DNA from: Proteobacteria bacterium SG_bin9
Lineage (GTDB): Bacteria; Pseudomonadota; Alphaproteobacteria; Rhizobiales; Xanthobacteraceae
Reading direction: 5' to 3'
Length of the DNA: 6,309 nt
NCBI GenBank assembly: GCA_002083525.1
Contig: LWDM01000055.1
Coordinates: 1 to 6,309 of the forward strand
Below are positions 1 through 5,932 of this stretch, in pieces. Each line of letters starts with the position of its first letter. The first letter of the stretch is position 1. Below the pieces are notes generated by a model that was not told where the DNA came from, ran no database searches, and was given only the letters and a program-made list of their open reading frames with translations. A program made the position numbers and the translations under genes.

Positions 1-543
1 ATGGTTCATGTCCATCAGGTTCTCGTGCATGAAGGTGTAGTGGCAGCGCACCTCGCGGCCGAAGCGGCGGGTCTTGAACGCCTTGTCGCTCGCCGCGCCG
101 AGCGGGCCCGGCTCGGTCATGCGCGCGGGATCGCCGGTCCAGACCAGGATGAGGCCGTCCTGCTCGCGGCAGGGATAGGCGCGCACGCCGTTCGGCAGCT
201 TGTCCTTGCCGAGATACGGAACGTCGATGCACTTGCCGGACGCGTCATAGGTCCAACCGTGGTAGCAGCAGCGCACCGCGCATCCGTCGACCACGCCCTT
301 GGAGAGCGGCACCTGCCGGTGGGCGCAGCGGTCTTCCAGCGCGAACACGGCGCTGCCGTCCTTCGGCCTGATCAGCACGATCGGCTCGCCGGCGAACGTC
401 GCGGCATAGGTCTTGCCGGCCTTGACCTCGCGAGACCAGGCCAGCGGATACCAGTGATCGGGATGGGAACCTACGCGGCGGAGATCGATTTTGGGCTTGG
501 CAGGCGGGACAGTCTGGACGGGCGGCTCAAGCGTATCGGACAT
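1..543 (-). CDS. Rieske [2Fe-2S] aromatic ring-hydroxylating oxygenase, alpha subunit (C-terminus beyond window)
   Basis: This is the N-terminal 181 residues of a Rieske non-heme iron oxygenase, the family that hydroxylates or O-demethylates aromatic and related substrates using electrons passed from a reductase. The Rieske cluster motif is complete: Cys73-Ala-His75, sixteen residues, then Cys92-Cys-Tyr-His95 followed by Gly-Trp. Before it comes a typical HPDHWYPLAWS segment at about residues 27-37, with PIVLIR at 54-59. The last residues in the window, HENLMDMNH, begin the mononuclear iron motif of the catalytic domain (Asn/Asp-x2-His-x4-His), so the gene is cut at its second metal site and should continue past base 1. 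The ATG at 543 gives the expected N-terminus, with an ATGAGG purine stretch (548-553) just upstream. The domain order suggests a single-component-type alpha subunit (VanA/phenylpropionate-dioxygenase-like), but the substrate cannot be read from this part. The gene stands 212 bases downstream of its same-strand neighbour and may have its own promoter. Confidence 0.93.
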   Translation of the reverse strand, partial: MSDTLEPPVQTVPPAKPKIDLRRVGSHPDHWYPLAWSREVKAGKTYAATFAGEPIVLIRPKDGSAVFALEDRCAHRQVPLSKGVVDGCAVRCCYHGWTYDASGKCIDVPYLGKDKLPNGVRAYPCREQDGLILVWTGDPARMTEPGPLGAASDKAFKTRRFGREVRCHYTFMHENLMDMNH

Positions 544-577
544 AAGGCCTCATGCGTATCTGTGCGATCTGTAACGT

Positions 578-600
578 ACCTTATCAGACACGGACAAGGT
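578..600. promoter_or_regulatory. Inverted repeat upstream of the Rieske oxygenase gene (possible operator)
   Basis: The arms ACCTTATC (578-585) and GACAAGGT (593-600) are complementary at 7 of 8 positions around a 7-base spacer. The site lies 35-57 bases before the oxygenase ATG. On the minus strand TTGTCC (592-597) could be a -35 box with a 17-base spacer to TTACAG (569-574), but that -10 is a poor match. A repeat of this kind overlapping a promoter would suit a transcriptional regulator. No regulator gene is visible nearby, and the assignment is inference. Confidence 0.3.
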
Positions 601-746
601 CATCGATCAGTTGCGCGGCATCATATATCGCGCACCTCGCCCTCACCGGATACCAGGAGGAACTCGCCCCGCGCCAGCGTCGCGCCGGTCGCGGCGATCA
701 CGAGACGTTTCGGCGAGATACCGGAAGCAGAAGGTGAAAAAATCAC
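587..746 (-). pseudogene. Possible frameshifted small coding remnant between the two left-hand genes
   Basis: On the minus strand a GTG-started frame from 746 encodes about 41 residues and stops at TGA 621-623. Its second half uses almost only G/C-ending codons and reads like protein (KRLVIAATGATLARGEFLLV, then SGEGEVRDI). A second frame, offset by one base, continues directly with IYDAAQLIDDLVRV and then ends at tandem stops TGA TAA (581-586). The join falls in a short AT repeat (ATATAT, about 623-628), and gain of one AT unit there would fuse the two halves into roughly 55 residues. No Shine-Dalgarno is visible before the GTG, and the frame is the same as that of the upstream gene after its stop. 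I do not recognise the protein. It could be a decayed gene or chance. Confidence 0.25.
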
Positions 747-755
747 CCGCAGTGC

Positions 756-1649
756 TTATTGCTTGGGCTTCTCATCCGTCATCCACGACGGGAACGACTT
801 TGAGAAATTTTCGCCCGGGCTGGTGCGCTTTGCCTCGTCGCTGATGCGCTGCGCCTTGCGCTCGATCTCGGCGTTGCGTGCCTGCTGCTCTTTCCAGTAC
901 GCGCTGTCGTCGCGCGGCGGTTTGACCCAGCCGGACGACCAGACGAGAAACGCGGCGCAGACGAGGAAGCCGACGACGCCGAACACGACGTCCATGACGC
1001 GCGTGCCGCGCATCGCCACCTGCTTCGCCCGCTCAGTGCGCGCCGACAACGCGCCGGCGGTGCGGCCGGAAAATTTTTCCCAGCGCGCCATGATCTCACC
1101 GCGGAGCCGCGCGGCCTCCATCTGCACCAGCTCGTGCGGAATGACGATGCCGGTCTGGTTGCCCTCATGAATGAAGTTGTTGTCCCAGAACGGCCCGCGC
1201 GAGATGAGATTGGTGCCCTTGTAGATGTGCTGCGCGTAGTCCGCGCGCGTGATCCAGATCACCGTCACGTCCTTGTGGATCATGGTCGCGCCGCGAAAGC
1301 GATACGAATGGTCGGTGACGGTGATGTCGGCGATCGCTTCCCAGGGAATGATGTTTTTGGAGATGTTGCGATAGCCGAGGCCATCCGGCGACAGCTCCAG
1401 CATCGTGCGCGGGACGGCGCGCTCATAGACGCAGTAAGCGAGCCCGAACACGCCGACCGGAATGCCGAGCCAGCCGGGGTTCGGCCCCGGCATCCAGCCG
1501 ATCGCCCAGACGCCGATGACGAGGCAGAGCGCGAACAGCCACGGCATCTTCGTGATGTAGAGGTCGGAGTAGTAGACGAGCTTCTGGTCGGGATCGATCG
1601 ACCCGAGATGGCGCGTAATGGTTCCGATTGTCGCGCTGCCAGCTTTCAT
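756..1649 (-). CDS. Membrane protein with PH-like domain and charged C-terminal tail, function unknown
   Basis: I do not recognise a named family. The 297-residue product has two adjacent hydrophobic helices near the N-terminus (about 36-53 and 59-77) separated by a Pro/Gly turn. A soluble segment follows (about 80-135) whose pattern, RTMLELSPDGLGYRN then IPWEAIADITV, resembles the bacterial PH-like domains often found after paired membrane helices. A third helix is at about 219-239. The tail from 242 is highly charged and probably helical or coiled-coil (YWKEQQARNAEIERKAQR). An inner-membrane protein with cytosolic domains is the likely picture. The frame stays open up to an ATG at 1733. I prefer the ATG at 1649 (or the GTG at 1655, with GGGGA about 8 bases upstream) because the extra residues look non-membrane and unlike the rest, and because a strong palindrome at 1677-1691 would fall inside them. 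It is divergent from the PAS gene and could share regulation with it. Confidence 0.75.
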   Translation of the reverse strand: MKAGSATIGTITRHLGSIDPDQKLVYYSDLYITKMPWLFALCLVIGVWAIGWMPGPNPGWLGIPVGVFGLAYCVYERAVPRTMLELSPDGLGYRNISKNIIPWEAIADITVTDHSYRFRGATMIHKDVTVIWITRADYAQHIYKGTNLISRGPFWDNNFIHEGNQTGIVIPHELVQMEAARLRGEIMARWEKFSGRTAGALSARTERAKQVAMRGTRVMDVVFGVVGFLVCAAFLVWSSGWVKPPRDDSAYWKEQQARNAEIERKAQRISDEAKRTSPGENFSKSFPSWMTDEKPKQ

Positions 1650-1676
1650 ATCCACGATGGCGGTCCCCGCTCGATC

Positions 1677-1691
1677 GGCCGGAATCCGGCC
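1677..1691. repeat. Perfect hyphenated palindrome GGCCGGA-A-TCCGGCC
   Basis: Seven-base arms around one central A are fully complementary. In the minus-strand transcript the same bases can form a 6-bp G/C stem with a 3-base loop, 28 bases upstream of the ATG at 1649. It is either an operator or a leader hairpin of the membrane-protein gene. GC-rich palindromes occur by chance more often in a genome of this composition, which limits confidence. Confidence 0.35.
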
Positions 1692-1760
1692 ATTGAAGCA
1701 GCCTTTCCCCCATTGGACGAGGGCCGGCCGCATCGGGTTCAGATGGAACCAAGTTGCGCC

Positions 1761-1777
1761 AAACGGAACGTCCGTTT
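1761..1777. promoter_or_regulatory. Palindromic operator candidate AAACGGA-ACG-TCCGTTT in the divergent spacer
   Basis: Perfect 7-base arms around a 3-base centre (17 bases in all) lie between two divergently transcribed genes, 29 bases before the ATG at 1806. The arms are A/T-rich at their ends, unlike the GC-rich surroundings. The shape is that of a dimeric helix-turn-helix repressor site, TetR-like in size. TTGCGC (1754-1759) with a 17-base spacer to TTAACG (1777-1782) could be a weak plus-strand promoter, which would place the palindrome between its two boxes. The regulator is not in the window. Confidence 0.45.
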
Positions 1778-1805
1778 AACGCCCTGGCAAGGCTCGGGGC
1801 GTAAC

Positions 1806-2438
1806 ATGGGCGGCCCAAACAGCGCAGGCCCGCCAATGCATTTCGATCGCATCAGCCCCTCGGCCGTCCGCTCGGTCCGCCAGCAGGATTTTCTGAAAGT
1901 CTGGCTCCGGCTTTACAGCCAGACCGGCCAGCTTCCCGTGCTCTCGACGTTCGAGCCGTCGCGCTTCGACAACGAGAAGCCGGAGCTGATGATCTACGAC
2001 GTCGTGCACAAGGATAGCGACATCCGTTATCCCGCGACCTTTGCCGGCGACCGGCTGATCGAGGCTTATGGTTTCTCCGCGGTCGGGCACGATCTGCAGG
2101 ACATCCTCAGCCCGATGGTCTGGAAACACGTCGAGCCGCTGTACGACACCTGCGTCACGCGCGGCATGCCGGTCTACTCGGCGTTCACGGTGACCGATCT
2201 CGCCGGCAGCGCCGTCACCTATGAGCGGCTGCTGCTGCCCTTCGGCGAGAACGGCGTCGTGCAGCAGATGATGGCGTCGATCAAGTCGATCTCGGAAGAC
2301 GGGCGCTTCGTCAACAGTCTGCTGATGCGCCCGAGCGGGCATGATCCGCAGTACTCGATCCGCGGCATCGTCGATCATGACGCGCCGCCCTTGCAACCGG
2401 CGCAGGCATCGAACGCGGACGACGTCATCGAGATCTGA
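1806..2438 (+). CDS. PAS_5-type PAS-domain protein
   Basis: This is a stand-alone protein of 210 residues (200 if the ATG at 1836 is used), close to the roughly 200 residues usual for the alphaproteobacterial PAS_5 family. The family pattern is visible: an N-terminal helix with FLKVWLRLYSQTGQLP, an acidic PELMIYDVV strand, then the PAS core DIRYPATFAGDRLIEAYG with GHDLQDIL, where homologues carry a similar FRYRLVGTRLVE-type segment. A second strand set, YERLLLPFGENG, follows and ends in MMASIKSIS. There is no kinase, cyclase or DNA-binding domain, no signal peptide and no membrane helix, so it should be cytosolic. PAS_5 proteins have no settled biochemical role, and a small-molecule or redox sensing function is inference. 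Neither ATG has a strong Shine-Dalgarno. The longer open frame back to 1134 is antisense to the membrane-protein gene and is not coding. A palindrome sits just upstream. The gene ends 14 bases from the convergent pfk gene. Confidence 0.83.
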   Translation: MGGPNSAGPPMHFDRISPSAVRSVRQQDFLKVWLRLYSQTGQLPVLSTFEPSRFDNEKPELMIYDVVHKDSDIRYPATFAGDRLIEAYGFSAVGHDLQDILSPMVWKHVEPLYDTCVTRGMPVYSAFTVTDLAGSAVTYERLLLPFGENGVVQQMMASIKSISEDGRFVNSLLMRPSGHDPQYSIRGIVDHDAPPLQPAQASNADDVIEI

Positions 2439-2452
2439 GGCACTGCGTCGCG

Positions 2453-3424
2453 TTACTTCGCCAGCACGCGCGCGAGTTCGATCAGTTCAGTCGAGATCGG
2501 CTTGGTCTTGCCGGCGATCTTGTCCAGCGGCGTGCGGGTGATCTCGCCCTTCTGCTCGCCGATCAGCACGCCCGAGACGCCGTCGCCGAGCGCCGTGATC
2601 GCGGCAACGCCGAGTTTTGTCGCAAGCAGCCGGTCGAACGCGGTCGGCGGCGCGCCGCGCACGACATGGCCGAGCACGGTGGCGCGCAGCTCGAAGCCGA
2701 CCATCCGCTTGTCCTTCTCGAAATGCTCGAGGATATACGCCGCGTTCTCCTTCACGCCTTCCGCGAGCACCACGATGGCGTGCGTCTTTCCACGTTCGTA
2801 GGCGGCTTTCAGCCGTTCGGCGATTTCCGTCGCCGGCACCTCGAACTCCGGCGTCGAGATCACCTCGGCGCCGCCGGCGAGACCCGCCATCATCGCGAGG
2901 TATCCGCAGTCGCGGCCCATGGTCTCGACCAGAAACGCGCGCGTATGCGAGGAGCCTGTGGTGCGCAGATGATCGATCGCCTCCAGCGTGACGTTGATCG
3001 CGGTATCGCAGCCAATCGTCACATCGGTGCCGTAAAGGTCGTTGTCGATGGTGGAGGCGATGCCGACCACGGGGAAGCCAAGTTTGCTCAGCGCTGACGA
3101 GCCGGTCTGCGAGCCGTTGCCGCCGATGACGACGAGGCCATCGATGCCGCGGGTCGCGAGATTGCGCAGGGCCTTCGAGCGGCCGCTCTCCTCGCGGAAT
3201 TCCTTCGAACGGGCGCTGCCAAGAAAGGTGCCGCCGATCTGGATGATGCCGCCGACCTCGCGTGCGCCGAGCGGGATCATCCGGTCGTCGATCAGGCCCT
3301 GGTAGCCCTGGCGCACGCCGAACACGGCCATGTTACGGTCGAGCGCGCTACGGGTAACCGCGCGGATCGCCGCGTTCATGCCGGGCGCGTCGCCGCCGCT
3401 GGTGAGAATTGCAATGGTTTTCAT
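2453..3424 (-). CDS. pfkA: 6-phosphofructokinase, PfkA family
   Basis: The product is a 323-residue cytosolic glycolytic enzyme that phosphorylates fructose 6-phosphate to fructose 1,6-bisphosphate, the usual length for bacterial PfkA. It aligns without gaps to E. coli literature numbering up to about residue 220. Conserved parts include the TSGGDAPGMN loop (Gly11), Arg72 in GSAR, catalytic TIDND (Thr125, Asp127), Arg162, MGR (169-171) and Glu222. RATVLGH and the following RG supply the Arg243/His249/Arg252 equivalents. Two nucleotide-site positions differ: GGNGS (Asn103) replaces the usual GGDGS, whose Asp ligates Mg, and Ser124 stands where ATP enzymes carry Gly and pyrophosphate enzymes Lys. 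Gly104 is kept, which in this family argues for ATP rather than pyrophosphate. Effector-site residues Arg21, Arg25, Arg154, Glu187 and Lys213 are present, but Arg54 aligns with Ala. The ATG at 3424 gives the canonical N-terminus, though no good Shine-Dalgarno is visible. Divergent from csaA, convergent with the PAS gene. Confidence 0.93.
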   Translation of the reverse strand: MKTIAILTSGGDAPGMNAAIRAVTRSALDRNMAVFGVRQGYQGLIDDRMIPLGAREVGGIIQIGGTFLGSARSKEFREESGRSKALRNLATRGIDGLVVIGGNGSQTGSSALSKLGFPVVGIASTIDNDLYGTDVTIGCDTAINVTLEAIDHLRTTGSSHTRAFLVETMGRDCGYLAMMAGLAGGAEVISTPEFEVPATEIAERLKAAYERGKTHAIVVLAEGVKENAAYILEHFEKDKRMVGFELRATVLGHVVRGAPPTAFDRLLATKLGVAAITALGDGVSGVLIGEQKGEITRTPLDKIAGKTKPISTELIELARVLAK

Positions 3425-3494
3425 GAGGAAAGACTTTAGGGGCGGCTCCGCAGCGCGTCCATGGTCAAACGGGCAGCGGATGTATCGCGCGGGC

Positions 3495-3500
3495 TTGACC
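3495..3500 (+). promoter_or_regulatory. Candidate -35 box (TTGACC) for csaA
   Basis: TTGACC is a good sigma-70-type -35 element, 47 bases before the csaA ATG, in the 123-base spacer between the divergent pfk and csaA genes. A T-rich run follows (3511-3516). The hexamer at 17-base spacing, TCAAAA (3518-3523), is a poor -10. I see nothing else regulatory in this spacer. Confidence 0.3.
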
Positions 3501-3547
3501 TGCACGCCAATTTTTTCTCAAAACCGGGCAAGAGCCGGGAACAAATC

Positions 3548-3904
3548 ATGCCAAACGAGACCATCACGATCGACGATTTTACGCGCGTGGATCTGCGCGC
3601 CGGGCGCGTGATCGCGGTCGAGCCGTTTGCGAAGGCGCGCAATCCATCGTGGAAGGTGCAGGTCGATCTGGGCGAGCTCGGCACCAAATGGTCGAGCGCG
3701 CAGATCACCAACTATACGGCGGAAGAACTGATCGGCCGGCTAGTGATCTGCGTCTGCAATTTCCCGCCGCGTAACATCGCCGGCTTCCAGTCGGAGGTCT
3801 TGATCCTCGGCGTACCGGACAGCGACGGCAAGATCATCCTGCTGACGCCCCAGAAGGCGGGGCTGCCGCCCGACGCGATCGGGCCGGGCGCGAAGGTGTA
3901 TTGA
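3548..3904 (+). CDS. csaA: CsaA-type tRNA-binding-domain protein (export chaperone)
   Basis: The 118-residue product is a single OB-fold tRNA-binding domain (the EMAP II/Trbp111 type) covering the whole protein. CsaA is a small dimeric cytosolic protein reported in Bacillus subtilis to have chaperone and preprotein-binding activity with a SecA link. Many proteobacteria keep it as a conserved tRNA-binding-like protein of unclear physiological role. Visible family features are IDDFTRVDLRAGRVIAVEPF at the N-terminus, KWSSAQITNYTAEELIGR in the middle and NFPPRNIAGFQSEVLILG, followed by the usual IILLTPQK and a Pro/Gly-rich end. Length matches the family (about 110 residues). The ATG at 3548 is chosen because it has GGGA at a 7-base spacing and because the open frame back to 3461 would add 29 residues with no family counterpart. 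The stop is 3 bases from that of the convergent methyltransferase-like gene, so the two 3' ends probably overlap as transcripts. Confidence 0.9.
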   Translation: MPNETITIDDFTRVDLRAGRVIAVEPFAKARNPSWKVQVDLGELGTKWSSAQITNYTAEELIGRLVICVCNFPPRNIAGFQSEVLILGVPDSDGKIILLTPQKAGLPPDAIGPGAKVY

Positions 3905-3907
3905 AAA

Positions 3908-4480
3908 TCAGTTCTTGCGATACACCGCGAGCGTCTTGAAATCGCCGACACGAGTCACCGGCGCTTCCTTTTCCCACGCGGCAACGATGGGCTTGGCTTT
4001 CTCGAAGCCGATCGACTTGGTGTAGAACAGGATGTGCCCGCCGGACTTCGTCTTCTTCGTGAAGAGATCGAGCACGCCGCGGTCGTCCATGCCGCCATAT
4101 TCCTTGCTCGCCGTGTTCGGGAAGAAGAACTCGCAGATGTGCACCATCGTCACCACGTCGAAATCCGGCAGCAGCGCGCCGTTGGTGAGATAGATGTCAC
4201 CAAAGTAGGCAACATAGTTTTTCGCAATCCGCGAGTTACCGGCAACGAGCTTGATGTAAGCATCATACTCCTCGATCGAGGCGGTGATGCCGAACACCAT
4301 ATTGCCTGAACCGTTCTCGGCCTGCTCCTTGCCGACAACGTGATGGGTGCCGGTGCCGAAGTGATAAACCAGCTTGTTGGTGATCTTCTGGTCCGCGATC
4401 CAGTCGTTGACGTGGACATCGCACGGACAGATATCCACGTGCAGGTCCCACTTGTCGGTCCAGTAATTCATCGTCGTCAT
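3908..4480 (-). CDS. Hypothetical protein with class I methyltransferase-like fold
   Basis: The product has 190 residues, no signal peptide and no membrane helix. It looks like a compact Rossmann-fold methyltransferase, but I do not recognise a named family. KLVYHFGTGTHHVVG at about 36-50 sits where the SAM-binding glycine loop (motif I) belongs, with Gly42-x-Gly44 and His residues flanking. DFDVVTMVHICEFF at 106-119 resembles the motif IV strand. GGHILFYTKSIGF at 147-159, then DFKTLAVYRKN at the end, resemble the closing strands. There is no clear acidic residue at the end of strand 2, so SAM binding is unproven. The N-terminal part carries a Cys/His/Asp-rich stretch (VDICPCDVHVNDW) that might hold a metal. 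An AAGGAG Shine-Dalgarno 7 bases before the ATG at 4480 settles the start. It lies 21 bases downstream of the ABC transporter on the same strand and is likely cotranscribed with it. Confidence 0.8.
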   Translation of the reverse strand: MTTMNYWTDKWDLHVDICPCDVHVNDWIADQKITNKLVYHFGTGTHHVVGKEQAENGSGNMVFGITASIEEYDAYIKLVAGNSRIAKNYVAYFGDIYLTNGALLPDFDVVTMVHICEFFFPNTASKEYGGMDDRGVLDLFTKKTKSGGHILFYTKSIGFEKAKPIVAAWEKEAPVTRVGDFKTLAVYRKN

Positions 4481-4487
4481 GGTTCGG

Positions 4488-4493
4488 CTCCTT
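4488..4493 (-). promoter_or_regulatory. Shine-Dalgarno AAGGAG of the methyltransferase-like gene
   Basis: AAGGAG with a 7-base spacer to the ATG at 4480 is the strongest ribosome site in the window and lies within the short gap after the transporter stop. It supports translation from this ATG rather than from the Met three codons later, and fits an operon with the upstream transporter gene. Confidence 0.7.
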
Positions 4494-4501
4494 GCAAAAT
4501 T

Positions 4502-5932
4502 CTAGGATCGCACGCGCGCCACCGATGGCGGCGGGATCAGCGGTTCGGCTTCGGCGGCAACGCCGCGCTTCAGTTCAAGCGCCGCGCCATGCAGCGGCCC
4601 CAGCGTCGCGGCGCGGCCGATGCTGATCACGATGGCCCGCGGCAGGCGTTCGGCGAGCAACCGGTAAAGGTGCATGGCGTCGGCTTCTTCCAGCGCAGAG
4701 ACAGGTTCGTCGAGCAACAGAATATCAGGCTTCGCCAGGATCGCGCGCGCAAAAGCGGCACGCTGCTGTTCGCCGCCGGCGAGCACCGAGGGCCAATCGG
4801 CCACTTCGTCGAGACGGTGCGTCAGATAACCGAGCCCGACGGCTTGCAGCGCATCGCGGATGGCATCGTCGTCGGCAAGCTCGACCAGGGTCGGATAGGC
4901 GATGGCCTGGCGCAGCGATCCGAGCGGGAAATAGACGCGCTGCGGCAGCGTAAATACCTTGGCGTTCTCCGGAAACCGGACCGCGCCTTCGCCGAGCGGC
5001 CAGAGGCCGGAGAGCGCGCGGAACAAGCTCGACTTACCCGCACCCGACGCACCGGAGACGAGCAGGCGATCGCCGCGGCTGAGATCGACATGGCCGATCG
5101 CCGCCATCGCCTCGCCTCCGGGGAGCCGCAGCAGCAGATCCTCGATGATCAGCCGGTCGTCGCCGGGCAGCACCGTCATGCCGATTTTCGCCTTGCTGTC
5201 GTGGTGGTCATCGACGTGATGCATCGCGTCTTCGAACTGCGCGAGGCGATCCATCACGGCCTTCCATTCGGCGATCTTGCTATAGGCGCTGATGATGTAG
5301 GCAAGCGCCCCTTCCATCTGCTGGAACGCCAGCGCCGCCTGCACCAGCGATCCCAACGTAATGTGACCGGCCAGATAGGCCGGCGTCACCACCAGCGTCG
5401 GAAATACGGTCGACATGCGTGCGTAGCCGCCGATGAAGCCGACCAGCACACTCTGCCGGTCGACGAGGCGAACCCAGTTGCCGACGAGCCGCGAGAATCG
5501 CTCGCGCAATTCGCGGCGCTCGACTGCTTCGCCGCTCATCAGCGCCACCGGTTCGGATTGATCGGTCACGCGTGCGATGGCGAAGCGAAAGTCCGCTTCG
5601 TAGCGCTGCTGGCTGAAGTTCAGCGGGATGAGCGGCTTGCCGATCAGGTGCGTGAACAGCGTTCCGATCGCGGCATACGATGCGGCGAGCACGATCAGCC
5701 AGCCCGGGAACGACCAGTCGCGCCCGAACAACGGCAACGGCGTTGCCGCCGACAGCGACCACAGAATTACTGCAAAGGACGAGATGGTGACGATGCTGCC
5801 GATCAGCTGCGTGAAAAGTTCGTGCGTGCGCTGGAGAAAGATGAACACATCGCTGGCGATCCGCAGATGGATATTGTCGACGCTTCCGTCGGTGAGACGA
5901 ACGCGGTAGTGCCGCCCGTCGGTCATCCACAT
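4502..5932 (-). CDS. Fused permease/ATPase ABC transporter, SbmA/BacA/YddA/BclA type (main body; 5' part interrupted)
   Basis: This inner-membrane ABC half-transporter joins an ABC_membrane_2/SbmA-BacA-like permease to a C-terminal ATPase, and probably works as a homodimer. Relatives include E. coli YddA, Mycobacterium Rv1819c (cobalamin/bleomycin uptake) and rhizobial BclA (peptide uptake). Numbering from the Met at 5932, membrane helices lie at about 43-62, 77-98, 161-189 and 191-217. ATPase motifs are Walker A GASGAGKS 294-301, Q-loop Gln331, signature LAGGEQQR 384-391 and Walker B ILLLDE 404-409. The D-loop is SALE (412-415) instead of SALD. In the H-loop, SIGRAATL stands where relatives have SIGHR-type sequence, so the switch histidine is Arg440. 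The Met at 5932 is only the first standard start after an in-frame TGA at 6185-6187. It removes two helices and cuts just past the conserved RWRRWFTERY segment, so it is unlikely to be the native start. From the ATG at 6259 the gene would span 586 codons including the final stop, normal for the family. Confidence 0.85.
   Translation of the reverse strand: MWMTDGRHYRVRLTDGSVDNIHLRIASDVFIFLQRTHELFTQLIGSIVTISSFAVILWSLSAATPLPLFGRDWSFPGWLIVLAASYAAIGTLFTHLIGKPLIPLNFSQQRYEADFRFAIARVTDQSEPVALMSGEAVERRELRERFSRLVGNWVRLVDRQSVLVGFIGGYARMSTVFPTLVVTPAYLAGHITLGSLVQAALAFQQMEGALAYIISAYSKIAEWKAVMDRLAQFEDAMHHVDDHHDSKAKIGMTVLPGDDRLIIEDLLLRLPGGEAMAAIGHVDLSRGDRLLVSGASGAGKSSLFRALSGLWPLGEGAVRFPENAKVFTLPQRVYFPLGSLRQAIAYPTLVELADDDAIRDALQAVGLGYLTHRLDEVADWPSVLAGGEQQRAAFARAILAKPDILLLDEPVSALEEADAMHLYRLLAERLPRAIVISIGRAATLGPLHGAALELKRGVAAEAEPLIPPPSVARVRS

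Noticed and set aside
1..1170. Long plus-strand open frame of 389 codons
   Set aside because: It is antisense to the Rieske oxygenase and the membrane protein, has the His/Arg/Ala-rich composition of a GC-rich shadow frame, and shows no domain pattern.
1722..1729. GGCCGGCC palindrome
   Set aside because: Eight-base G/C palindromes are expected by chance at this composition, and nothing else marks the site.
1134..1805. 5' extension of the PAS-protein frame
   Set aside because: It is antisense to the membrane-protein gene and its translation is Arg/Asp-rich with no family similarity. The PAS_5 family length fits a start at 1806 or 1836.
1776..2396. Minus-strand 206-codon open frame opposite the PAS gene
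   Set aside because: The plus strand encodes a clear PAS_5-type protein, and the antisense product is Arg/His-rich without motifs.
2439..2452. Possible terminator between the convergent PAS and pfk genes
   Set aside because: The gap is 14 bases with no stem or T-run.
3425..3505. 27-residue N-terminal extension of phosphofructokinase
   Set aside because: The family starts with MKxIAILTSGGD-type sequence, matching the Met at 3424. The extension is Arg/Pro-rich and unlike PfkA.
3461..3547. 29-residue N-terminal extension of CsaA
   Set aside because: The CsaA family begins about where the ATG at 3548 does, and GGGA precedes that ATG at a suitable distance. The extension lies in the divergent promoter region.
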